Below, piece after piece: positions 1 through 5,015 of a stretch of 5,015 bases of DNA. The DNA comes from Chloroflexota bacterium. Its GTDB lineage: Bacteria; Chloroflexota; Dehalococcoidia; Lucifugimonadales; UBA3495. The position numbers and the translations under genes are program-made. The first letter of the stretch is position 1. Each line of letters opens with the position of its first letter. The DNA is taken from positions 1 to 5,015 of the forward strand of contig JADFPM010000203.1 of NCBI GenBank assembly GCA_022562335.1. The letters are read 5' to 3'. Below the pieces are notes generated by a model that saw only the letters and a program-made list of their open reading frames with translations, did not search any database and was not told where the DNA came from.

Positions 1-503
1 CGGCTGGTCTGAACCACCCGGCTGGCGACTTTGGTGGCCATCTCCCGCAGCGAAGACTCCCGGCGCTGCCGGTAATGCTCCACGTCCAAAATAACCCGCA
101 CGCCTTCGCCCAATTCCTTTCGGACGATCATATTGACCAGGAACTGAAGGGCCGCCAATGTTTGGCCCCTTCGGCCGATCAACAGTCCAGAGTCCTCGCC
201 TTCAAGGTCGATGACGGGACCGCCGGCATCGGGATCATTGGCCGATCTCAGGGTCCTGCTGACATTGACCCCGGCGGCCTGCAGGATGCGGCTGACGGTC
301 TCCACGGCCACCGATGCCGCCGTGCGCCCTCCCGATATCTTGGTGACCTTGACCCGGGCCAACTCGGCGCCGATGCCTAGAAAACCGGCCTTGCCCCTAC
401 TTAGTATTTCTACCTCGGCCTCGTCGCGGTCGACGTCTAGCTCTTTCAGGGCCAACTCGATTGCTTCTTCGACGGTTCGGGCGGTCATTACGCGTTCTTC
501 CAT
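1..503 (-). CDS. jag: Jag/KhpB RNA-binding protein (3' end outside window)
   Basis: Partial gene; 167 residues are visible and the C-terminus lies beyond the left edge. Residues about 7-55 match the Jag N-terminal domain (VEEAIELALKELDV, then GKAGFLGIG). Residues about 95-142 form a type II KH domain with the nucleic-acid-binding GxxG loop at G110-R-R-G113 (LLIGRRGQTLAALQFLVN). The segment from about 143 (VEHYRQRRESSLREMA) is the lead-in to the R3H domain, whose RxxxH core is not reached. The family binds RNA, partners with KhpA, and affects cell elongation and envelope synthesis in Firmicutes; the gene commonly follows yidC. I chose ATG 503 because AGGAG lies 10 nt upstream (514-518). ATG 488 is an in-frame alternative that would drop five residues. 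The start lies inside yidC, in another frame. Identity is secure; the exact start is less so. Confidence 0.94.
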   Translation of the reverse strand, partial: MEERVMTARTVEEAIELALKELDVDRDEAEVEILSRGKAGFLGIGAELARVKVTKISGGRTAASVAVETVSRILQAAGVNVSRTLRSANDPDAGGPVIDLEGEDSGLLIGRRGQTLAALQFLVNMIVRKELGEGVRVILDVEHYRQRRESSLREMATKVASRVVQTS

Positions 504-1362
504 CGTCGTCCATCTCCTGGGGCGGGGTTTCCCTTATTTGTTGCGCCGGCGCCGCCGCTGGCTGAGACTTGGGAAACAACGGGAATAGAGGTCCCCACCC
601 GATCACAAAATATTGTATTGCTATGCCTATGATGTTGGATACTATCCAATACATGGATAGTCCGCTGGGGAATTGGAGGGAGAAGAAACCGATCATCAAC
701 GGCATCATCCACAGCATCATGGTCTGGTTTGATTGCTGCCGCGGGTCCGCCGAGGGCATGATGGTCATCTTCTGCTGGATCCAGGTGGACGCGAACACCA
801 GCGCCGGGATTATGACCGGCGAGGGGTCGGGAACCGACAGGTCCATCCACAGAAAATGAGGGTTCATCGGGGCAACCGCAAAGGCCATGGAGAACGGCGC
901 GATCGGATATATCTTTTCCGACAATCCCACGAGTTTGTCCGGCGTGCTGAACAGGGTCTGGATCAACACCCGGAACAGGCCGAACAGGATGGGCATCTGC
1001 ACTATCATGGGGCCCAGGCAGCCAATGGGGCTTACTCCGGCCTCTTTGTAGATGCGCATGGTCTCTTGAGACACCCGGGACCGGTCGTTTTTATAGCGCT
1101 CCTGCGCGGCCTTCACCTTGGGTTGCAGGCTGCTCATCGCCCGCATCTGGCGAACTTGCTTGATGGTGAGAGGCATCGTCAGGATCCTGATGATGGCGGT
1201 CAGCAGGATGATGGCGATGCCCATTTGCTGGCCGGTCAGGACGTAAAGCAACATCAAAAGATTCAGGGTTGGGCGGATTATCAACTCGTTCCACGGGTTG
1301 AACCCCGCCAACACCAAATCCCCAAGCAGGAATGCCGGGAGCCCGATGGCCTCCAAAGACAT
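397..1362 (-). CDS. yidC: Membrane protein insertase YidC/Oxa1 (short form)
   Basis: 321 residues. YidC inserts and folds membrane proteins, alone or with the Sec translocon. The N-terminus goes straight into the membrane core, with no large periplasmic domain. Visible in order: a hydrophobic start; the first core helix at about 47-65 (GIAIILLTAIIRILTMPL), whose R59 matches the conserved groove arginine; a charged cytoplasmic hairpin at about 66-110 (QPKVKAAQERYKND, RIYKEAGVSPIGC); a helix at about 116-138 (PMIVQMPILFGLF); a helix at about 180-196; and the last pair from about 215 to 256, with the family signature FPSGLSMYWIVSN. The C-terminal tail from about 288 has 15 arginines in 33 residues. 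Basic tails help Oxa1 and some YidC proteins dock ribosomes, so that role is plausible here. The tail overlaps jag by about 107 nt. The ribosome site is poor: GAGAGG lies only 2 nt before ATG 1362. GTG at residue 17 is a possible shorter start. Confidence 0.96.
   Translation of the reverse strand: MSLEAIGLPAFLLGDLVLAGFNPWNELIIRPTLNLLMLLYVLTGQQMGIAIILLTAIIRILTMPLTIKQVRQMRAMSSLQPKVKAAQERYKNDRSRVSQETMRIYKEAGVSPIGCLGPMIVQMPILFGLFRVLIQTLFSTPDKLVGLSEKIYPIAPFSMAFAVAPMNPHFLWMDLSVPDPSPVIIPALVFASTWIQQKMTIMPSADPRQQSNQTMMLWMMPLMIGFFSLQFPSGLSMYWIVSNIIGIAIQYFVIGWGPLFPLFPKSQPAAAPAQQIRETPPQEMDDDGRTRNDRPNRRRSNRVGPERARRRPRRGRGRNTK
514..518 (-). promoter_or_regulatory. Shine-Dalgarno site for jag, inside yidC
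   Basis: Reads AGGAG on the minus strand, 10 nt before ATG 503. It favours 503 over ATG 488 as the jag start. It lies within the yidC reading frame, and another ATG at 513 directly after it belongs to the yidC frame, so it is too close to be the initiator. Confidence 0.6.
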
Positions 1363-1455
1363 TACCTCTCAGCGGCCTGACTGCGAGTTAGCCGGCAGCG
1401 GTTTAGCCGATCGCAGATCGATTTCATAGGGAATCCCCAATGCGTTTTCATAGGT

Positions 1456-2838
1456 TCAGTTGCATATCGAATCTTTAGTATGGAAGCACCAGATCTGTTT
1501 TTGTGAAACCACGTCCACCCGGGTAACCGTGCTGTCGTTGGCGCCCACAAACACCGAACTGCCGTTGGCGAAAAGTGGCGCTGTTATCTCGGCGTCCCGG
1601 GGAGAAGGGGAATACAGGACGCGGCTTGATCCAATGTCCTGGGTGGTGGTCGCCAGGACCGTGATGGTGCCGTTTTTCCCGGCCACCACCAGGCCTTCGG
1701 GCAGCATGACCGGGGTGGATACTATCGGGGAACCCACGTCGTGTTTCCACAGCACCCTGCCCGCACCGTCCACGGCGTAGATATTACCGTCCATCGAAGG
1801 AGCAAAGATCGTGCTTCCATTGGTCACGGCCCCCGCCCAAAACCAATTGTCTCCCTGTATCTGCCAGCGCAAACTACCATCCAGGGTGCTGAAGGAATAC
1901 AGGTTCCGGTCAAAGGAGCCGATGATCACCTGGTCCCGGAACAGCAGCGGGCGGGCGGCCACCACGCCGCCGGTGTCGGTTTTCCATTTTCGTTCACCAC
2001 TGTTCAAAAACAAGGCATAGACCGATTTATCGTGGGAACCGAAGTACACGACTCCGTCGCGCACCACCGGAGTGGACCAGATCTTTCCGCCGGTGGCAAA
2101 GCGCCACCGCTCCTCTCCGGTAACGGCGTCATAGGCGTAGAGATTCCCGTCTTCCGAGCCCACCAACAACGTATTTGAAGCGCGGTCTAGCACCGGGGCG
2201 GCCACCAAGGGCAGCAATGTCCGGTCTTTGCCCTCGGGGCGCCGCCATCCCAATTTTGATCCCTGCTTGGGTGACAAGGTCAGCGGGTCGATGGCGTAAA
2301 TAAAGCCATCGGGTTCGGCCGAACCGAACACGGTGGTGTCTCCCGGAGCGGCCAGACCACCCGCCTGTAAAAGCTCGGCTTCTTTGGTGAGGACGGTGCC
2401 TCCCAGGGCGTATACATATCCGTCTATGCCGGAGAAATAGATTCGGCTTCCCCGGACCTCGTAGGCCAAGCCGGGTTCCCGTGCCTGTGAACCCAGACCT
2501 TCGACCACCAGAGTAATCTTGCTTATCTCTTTTATCGTGTATTGGCCCCGGTTGCTGCCGGCAAGGATGACCAGAACGTCGCCCGTTACCACACCCGTCT
2601 TGGAGAAATCGGCGCTGGGCACGGTGAACTGGTCGCTGAGGATCTCCGTGACACCGTCATTGCCTTTGGTTATGATCAGCCCTCCGGCCGCCAGCGGCGG
2701 ATTATATCCACCCTTAAGACCCAGGTCGCCACCCCCCCTTTGAGGAAGGAAAGTACAACCGGAGGCAAAAACCGCGACGATACCCGCCACAAGCAATAGT
2801 CCACGGAGCCGGTTAAAACGCGGTTTCATCAAACGCAT
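1456..2838 (-). CDS. PQQ-repeat (BamB-like) beta-propeller lipoprotein
   Basis: About 460 residues from ATG 2838. The N-terminus has basic residues (MRLMKPRFNRLR), a hydrophobic stretch and a lipobox-like ASGC with Cys28, so it is a predicted lipoprotein on the outer face of the membrane. Residues about 62-114 form a small beta module (VTGDVLVILAGSNRGQYTIK). After it come about eight PQQ-type propeller blades. The clearest are at about 226-247 (VGSEDGNLYAYDAVTGEERW), 266-287, 306-327 and 346-366, with weaker ones near 135, 171, 386 and 431. The layout resembles BamB and other eight-bladed scaffolds. I see nothing that proves bound PQQ or enzyme activity. GGAG lies 3 nt before ATG 2838 and 12 nt before ATG 2829 (MKPRF), so either start is possible. 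The gene begins 17 nt after the small lipoprotein gene and probably shares its transcript. A scaffold or quality-control role beside YidC is inference from position. Confidence 0.88.
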   Translation of the reverse strand: MRLMKPRFNRLRGLLLVAGIVAVFASGCTFLPQRGGGDLGLKGGYNPPLAAGGLIITKGNDGVTEILSDQFTVPSADFSKTGVVTGDVLVILAGSNRGQYTIKEISKITLVVEGLGSQAREPGLAYEVRGSRIYFSGIDGYVYALGGTVLTKEAELLQAGGLAAPGDTTVFGSAEPDGFIYAIDPLTLSPKQGSKLGWRRPEGKDRTLLPLVAAPVLDRASNTLLVGSEDGNLYAYDAVTGEERWRFATGGKIWSTPVVRDGVVYFGSHDKSVYALFLNSGERKWKTDTGGVVAARPLLFRDQVIIGSFDRNLYSFSTLDGSLRWQIQGDNWFWAGAVTNGSTIFAPSMDGNIYAVDGAGRVLWKHDVGSPIVSTPVMLPEGLVVAGKNGTITVLATTTQDIGSSRVLYSPSPRDAEITAPLFANGSSVFVGANDSTVTRVDVVSQKQIWCFHTKDSICN

Positions 2839-2855
2839 TTTCTCCAAGCGCGGTC

Positions 2856-3341
2856 TCACTGGGAGGTATCCAGGGGCCGGAAAGTCCACTTGGTGCTGGG
2901 CGGGCCGAACCCGTCGTCCTTCAAGGCCTTTAGCTCACCCTGCTTGGTTCCCACGTAGATGGTCACGACGTCTTCGCTGAGGATGAACACGGGCGTTCCA
3001 TCGCTATGGGGCTGGGGCGTTGTGCCGTTGGCGCCCCGGACGACCCCCAGGTCGTTGCCGGAGATGGATATCACCGCCAGGTGCTCGCTTTCAATCACCA
3101 GGGTCTGGCCAACGGAAAATCGGGCGCCTTCGGTGACCGTCAAGGTGGAATCCGACTCGGTGAAGGTGAACGCTTCGGAAATGGACGCCTGGCTTATCTG
3201 CACCGCGCCGCTGACCGACGCGGGGGACCAACCGTTGCTATCACCACTGAGCCGCTGCCCGGTGCAGCCTGCCAATAGGACCATGAAGACGGCCGCGCAG
3301 AGGACCATACGGCTCTGCTTGGCCCACGAATGCGGTAGCAC
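2856..3341 (-). CDS. Small lipoprotein: phage-tail-like beta module plus one PQQ blade
   Basis: Not a gene I can name. From GTG 3341 it gives 161 residues. It has a basic n-region (HSWAKQSR), a hydrophobic core and the lipobox LAGC with Cys26. Residues about 67-118 form a beta module of the type 'vGqtlvIesE...V..I.gndlgVvRG', ending RGANGTTPQPHSDGTPV; similar RGxxGTTxxxHxxG modules occur in phage tail and adhesin-like proteins. Residues about 126-157 (IYVGTKQGELKALKDDG, then KWTF) look like a single PQQ-type blade, and the protein stops there. The open frame extends to 3734, but that part lies across yidD and is not coding-like. ATG 3308 would leave no positive n-region and ATG 3416 would give a very long one; no good ribosome site supports any choice. 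Confidence in a real lipoprotein gene is good, in the start low, in function very low. Confidence 0.72.
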   Translation of the reverse strand: MLPHSWAKQSRMVLCAAVFMVLLAGCTGQRLSGDSNGWSPASVSGAVQISQASISEAFTFTESDSTLTVTEGARFSVGQTLVIESEHLAVISISGNDLGVVRGANGTTPQPHSDGTPVFILSEDVVTIYVGTKQGELKALKDDGFGPPSTKWTFRPLDTSQ

Positions 3342-3466
3342 CCGGTCCAGTGGCCGGGCGGTTGGAGTTTGGCGTACGGGATAACGGCGCAACACTGCGG
3401 TCAAAGACAAGACCATCTGGAAGAACGCGCCATTCGGCTTCAAGGCGTTGTTTTTACGGCGTTGTA

Positions 3467-3676
3467 TCACGGTACAGGATCGAAACCTTTCCCTCCGATG
3501 GGGTTGCAGCGGGCCAAGCGTCTCAGGCCCAGCCAGCCGCCCTTGATCACGCCGTACCGCATGACCGCCTCTTGGGAGTAGTGAGAGCAGGTAGGGAGAT
3601 ACCGGCAGGATGATGGCAGATACCGCGAGATGGCGCGCTGGTAAAACCAAATGGCCCAAAAAACTATCCGCTTCAT
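3467..3676 (-). CDS. yidD: Membrane protein insertion efficiency factor YidD
   Basis: 69 residues, close to the usual 70-85. The whole family pattern is present: an amphipathic N-terminal segment (MKRIVFWAIWFYQRAIS), the cysteine motif CRYLPTCSHYSQEA (C24, C30), then GVIKGGWLGLRRLARCNP (C57) and the typical ending GGKGFDPVP. YidD is a small protein at the inner face of the membrane that assists YidC-dependent insertion. Its ATG overlaps the rnpA stop as ATGA (3673-3676), so translation is probably coupled to rnpA. Only a weak GGA precedes the start. Confidence 0.96.
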   Translation of the reverse strand: MKRIVFWAIWFYQRAISRYLPSSCRYLPTCSHYSQEAVMRYGVIKGGWLGLRRLARCNPIGGKGFDPVP

Positions 3677-4071
3677 AAAACGATTCCGGGAACGATCCCG
3701 GGGCGGGGTTCCACCACAGGAGCATTGGATTCAAGGTCTGCCAGTTGGATCAAGGAAGTCCGCGCGAGCAGATCGTAGGCAGCCTGCTTGAGATCATTAT
3801 AGCTGGCGCCGCGGACCTGGGAGCGGGCGATGAATACGGTGTCCCAACCGGGTTTTACAGAACTGGAGCGAAGTGCTTCTCGCAATCTGCGCTTGACCTT
3901 GTTCCTTGTTACAGCGTTGCCGATCCGCTTGCTCACCACGAAGCAAAAGCGGCTTTTATCGAGGCCGTTGGCCAAATAACGAATCACCAGGAACCGGTTC
4001 GCAGCACTGCTGCCATCGCGGTGAATCTCGGCAATGCGTAATCCCTCAGTCAGCCGGGAGCGTTGTTGCAT
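3673..4071 (-). CDS. rnpA: Ribonuclease P protein component
   Basis: 132 residues. RnpA binds the catalytic RNase P RNA and helps process the 5' ends of tRNA precursors. The central part is typical: SRFCFVVSKRIGNAVTRNK at about 40-58 and the RNR signature RNKVKRRLREALR at 56-68, followed by GWDTVFIARSQV and a C-terminal helix (YNDLKQAAYDLL). The N-terminal RLTEGLRIAEIHRDG fits the family, but the common DF motif is replaced (AEI). A proline-rich tail of about 20 residues follows the core. ATG 4071 lies 14 nt after the rpmH stop, without a clear ribosome site, so coupling to rpmH is likely. Confidence 0.95.
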   Translation of the reverse strand: MQQRSRLTEGLRIAEIHRDGSSAANRFLVIRYLANGLDKSRFCFVVSKRIGNAVTRNKVKRRLREALRSSSVKPGWDTVFIARSQVRGASYNDLKQAAYDLLARTSLIQLADLESNAPVVEPRPGIVPGIVL

Positions 4072-4085
4072 GACCGAGGCAAATG

Positions 4086-4223
4086 TTAGACGGTCAACCG
4101 GTGCCGCCCTTTAAACCGGCGCCGTTTCAATACGGCGCGGCCATCGGATGTGCTGGAACGGGCGCGGAATCCATGCACCCGAGCCCGGCGGCGTTTCTTG
4201 GGTTGATAAGTTCGTTTAGGCAT
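4086..4223 (-). CDS. rpmH: 50S ribosomal protein L34
   Basis: 45 residues with the family pattern nearly end to end: MPKRTYQPKKRRRARVHGFR, then RSSTSDGRAVLKRRR, then KGRHRLTV and TAA. L34 is a small, very basic protein of the large ribosomal subunit. The central loop reads SSTSDG where many L34 proteins have a more basic form such as MSTKGG. It is the first gene of the block, about 20 nt below the predicted transcription start of a near-consensus promoter. Only a weak GAG about 14 nt upstream precedes the ATG. Confidence 0.97.
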   Translation of the reverse strand: MPKRTYQPKKRRRARVHGFRARSSTSDGRAVLKRRRFKGRHRLTV

Positions 4224-4249
4224 ATTTTACATTCATTCTCAACCAAAGA

Positions 4250-4279
4250 ATTATATGGGTTGGCCAATTCCCACGTCAA
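4250..4279 (-). promoter_or_regulatory. Sigma70-type promoter of the rpmH operon
   Basis: Minus strand: -35 TTGACG (4274-4279), 18-nt spacer, -10 TATAAT (4250-4255). The -10 is perfect and the -35 has five of six consensus bases. Transcription should start near 4243, about 20 nt before the rpmH ATG. It is the strongest promoter-like signal in the window and could drive the whole block through jag. Confidence 0.82.
4260..4267. repeat. Palindrome TTGGCCAA in the rpmH promoter spacer
   Basis: Perfect 8-bp palindrome between the -10 and -35, flanked by GGG and CCC to give an imperfect 16-bp dyad (4258-4272 region). The position suits a repressor or MerR-type site, but the core is short and could be chance. 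Confidence 0.3.
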
Positions 4280-4307
4280 GCGTGGCCTTAGGCGTGGCCC
4301 ACGTCAA
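4270..4307. repeat. Direct and inverted repeats around the rpmH -35
   Basis: CCCACGTCAA occurs at 4270-4279 and again at 4298-4307, and GCGTGGCC at 4280-4287 and 4292-4299. The CCACG half-site is at 4271-4275 and 4299-4303, and its complement CGTGG at 4281-4285 and 4293-4297, giving two inverted pairs. One copy overlaps the -35 of the rpmH promoter. This could be an operator or activator array, or a local tandem duplication. Confidence 0.5.
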
Positions 4308-4346
4308 TCCAGGCACGATTCGCGCTCAAACCAAAGCAAACACCGG

Positions 4347-4373
4347 GTGACGCCGGTCCGATTTCAGTATAAA
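4347..4373 (+). promoter_or_regulatory. Possible promoter for the divergent dehydrogenase gene
   Basis: GTGACG (4347-4352) and TATAAA (4368-4373) are 15 nt apart, which is short. TAAACT at 4370-4375 gives 17 nt but a poorer -10. This is the best plus-strand candidate upstream of 4445, and it is weak. Confidence 0.28.
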
Positions 4374-4444
4374 CTCGTGCCTGGCCACCCTGGGAAACCC
4401 AAAGGATTGCCCTAACAAGATGTGAACCGAGGATGTATTGACCG

Positions 4445-5015
4445 ATGAAAATAACCGACGGTCTTGAATACCGCTACACCGGCTCCGGCCAGGAGATCAT
4501 CTGCTCTCCCGAGGCGATTTCAGGGATCGGCGGCGTCCTGGACCGGTTGGGTGCAACCAGGGCCATGGTGGTTTGCGGGCCCAGTATCCTCTCCCATGCG
4601 GACGTGGTACAGAGGGTTCAAGAGGCCCTAGGCGAAAAAGAAGCCGGTCTGTTCTCCGGCATTGCCCCTCACTCGCCGGTGGAGGTGCTGTACGAAGCCG
4701 TCGCCATGGCCCGAGAACTGGAACCCGACGTCCTGATCGCCGTGGGCGGCGGCAGCACCAGCGACACCTGCAAGGGCATCGCCATGATGCTGGCCGAAGG
4801 CGGCGACCTGCACGATTACGAGGTGATATTCGAGCCGCCGGACCGGGTGATCGTTCCCGACCTGCCCCACCAGAAGATCCCCATCATCGCCGTGCCCACC
4901 ACCCTGGGCGCGGCGGAACTAAGCACCGGCGGAGGCGGCTTCACCGATAAGAAGTTGGGCCGAAAGATACTTATCTCCGGCCAGGGGACGCTTCCCAAAA
5001 CCATCCTTATCGACG
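4445..5015 (+). CDS. Iron-containing alcohol dehydrogenase family protein (3' end outside window)
   Basis: 190 residues visible; the gene runs off the right edge (members are usually about 380 residues). The N-terminal nucleotide-binding half is clear: a short beta start (YRYTGSGQEIICSPEAI), AMVVCGPSIL near 40-49, a substrate-side loop (FSGIAPHSPVEVL), then DVLIAVGGGSTSDTCKGIA, in which GGGS at 101-104 is the pyrophosphate-binding loop. PTTLGAAELSTGG at 151-163 matches the family's PTT-G-E motif. The metal ligands (one Asp and three His in FucO-type enzymes) lie beyond the window, so metal type cannot be judged. Relatives include alcohol dehydrogenases and maleylacetate reductases; the substrate cannot be told. 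ATG 4445 is preceded by an in-frame TGA (4439-4441), so no longer start exists. GAGG at 4429-4432 is a weak ribosome site 12 nt away. It is transcribed away from the rpmH block and is probably unrelated in function. Confidence 0.93.
   Translation, partial: MKITDGLEYRYTGSGQEIICSPEAISGIGGVLDRLGATRAMVVCGPSILSHADVVQRVQEALGEKEAGLFSGIAPHSPVEVLYEAVAMARELEPDVLIAVGGGSTSDTCKGIAMMLAEGGDLHDYEVIFEPPDRVIVPDLPHQKIPIIAVPTTLGAAELSTGGGGFTDKKLGRKILISGQGTLPKTILID

Noticed and set aside
733..1380. 215-residue plus-strand open frame
   Set aside because: Lies antisense to yidC, whose family motifs are clear. The translation is rich in His, Gln and Arg with no recognisable domain.
1363..1455. Terminator between the propeller gene and yidC
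   Set aside because: A short CGATC-TGC-GATCG hairpin exists, but it is only 5 bp with no following T-run.
1741..2178. 145-residue plus-strand open frame
   Set aside because: Antisense to the propeller gene, whose blade repeats show the minus strand is coding.
2959..3384. 141-residue plus-strand open frame
   Set aside because: Antisense to the small lipoprotein; no domain, and the minus strand has the lipobox and blade motifs.
3342..3734. N-terminal extension of the small lipoprotein across yidD
   Set aside because: This part overlaps yidD in another frame and lacks any domain; a lipoprotein signal starts much later.
4224..4444. Replication origin beside rpmH
   Set aside because: No DnaA boxes or AT-rich unwinding region seen; the repeats present are GC-rich and promoter-linked.
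4573..4950. 125-residue plus-strand open frame
   Set aside because: Out-of-frame reading of the dehydrogenase; very Arg-rich, typical of a GC-rich shadow frame.

Overview
The window carries the conserved bacterial block rpmH-rnpA-yidD-...-yidC-jag on the minus strand (read right to left, about 4223 down to 1). A divergent iron-type alcohol dehydrogenase gene starts at 4445 on the plus strand and runs off the right edge. The block makes ribosomal protein L34, the protein subunit of RNase P, the insertion helper YidD, the membrane insertase YidC and the RNA-binding protein Jag/KhpB (cut by the left edge). DNA is moderately GC-rich. YidC is the short form without the large periplasmic domain of proteobacterial YidC. 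Two predicted lipoproteins sit in the block. This fits a monoderm-like lineage; Chloroflexota (Dehalococcoidia/SAR202-type) is my best guess, from overall gene style only, with low to moderate confidence.

The unusual part is the middle. Between yidD and yidC, which are often adjacent, lie two lipoprotein genes. The upstream one (about 161 aa) joins a small beta module with an RGxNGTTxxxHxxG motif, like modules in phage tail and adhesin proteins, to one lone PQQ-type propeller blade. The downstream one (about 460 aa) has another small beta module followed by about eight PQQ/BamB-like blades. Both should be anchored on the outer face of the membrane into which YidC inserts proteins. A role in folding or surveillance of inserted or secreted proteins is a context inference only.

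Other points: yidC and jag overlap by about 107 nt in different frames, and the overlap gives YidC an arginine-rich C-terminal tail. A near-consensus sigma70-type promoter (TTGACG, 18 nt, TATAAT) lies upstream of rpmH, with a palindrome in its spacer and repeated CCACG/CGTGG half-sites at and beyond its -35. The gene upstream of rpmH is the dehydrogenase rather than dnaA, and no DnaA boxes were seen.

Layout: 1-503 jag (partial); 397-1362 yidC; 1363-1455 gap with a possible small ORF; 1456-2838 propeller lipoprotein; 2856-3341 small lipoprotein; 3342-3466 gap; 3467-3676 yidD; 3673-4071 rnpA; 4086-4223 rpmH; 4224-4444 divergent control region; 4445-5015 dehydrogenase (partial). No tRNA, rRNA, CRISPR array, insertion sequence or convincing terminator was found.
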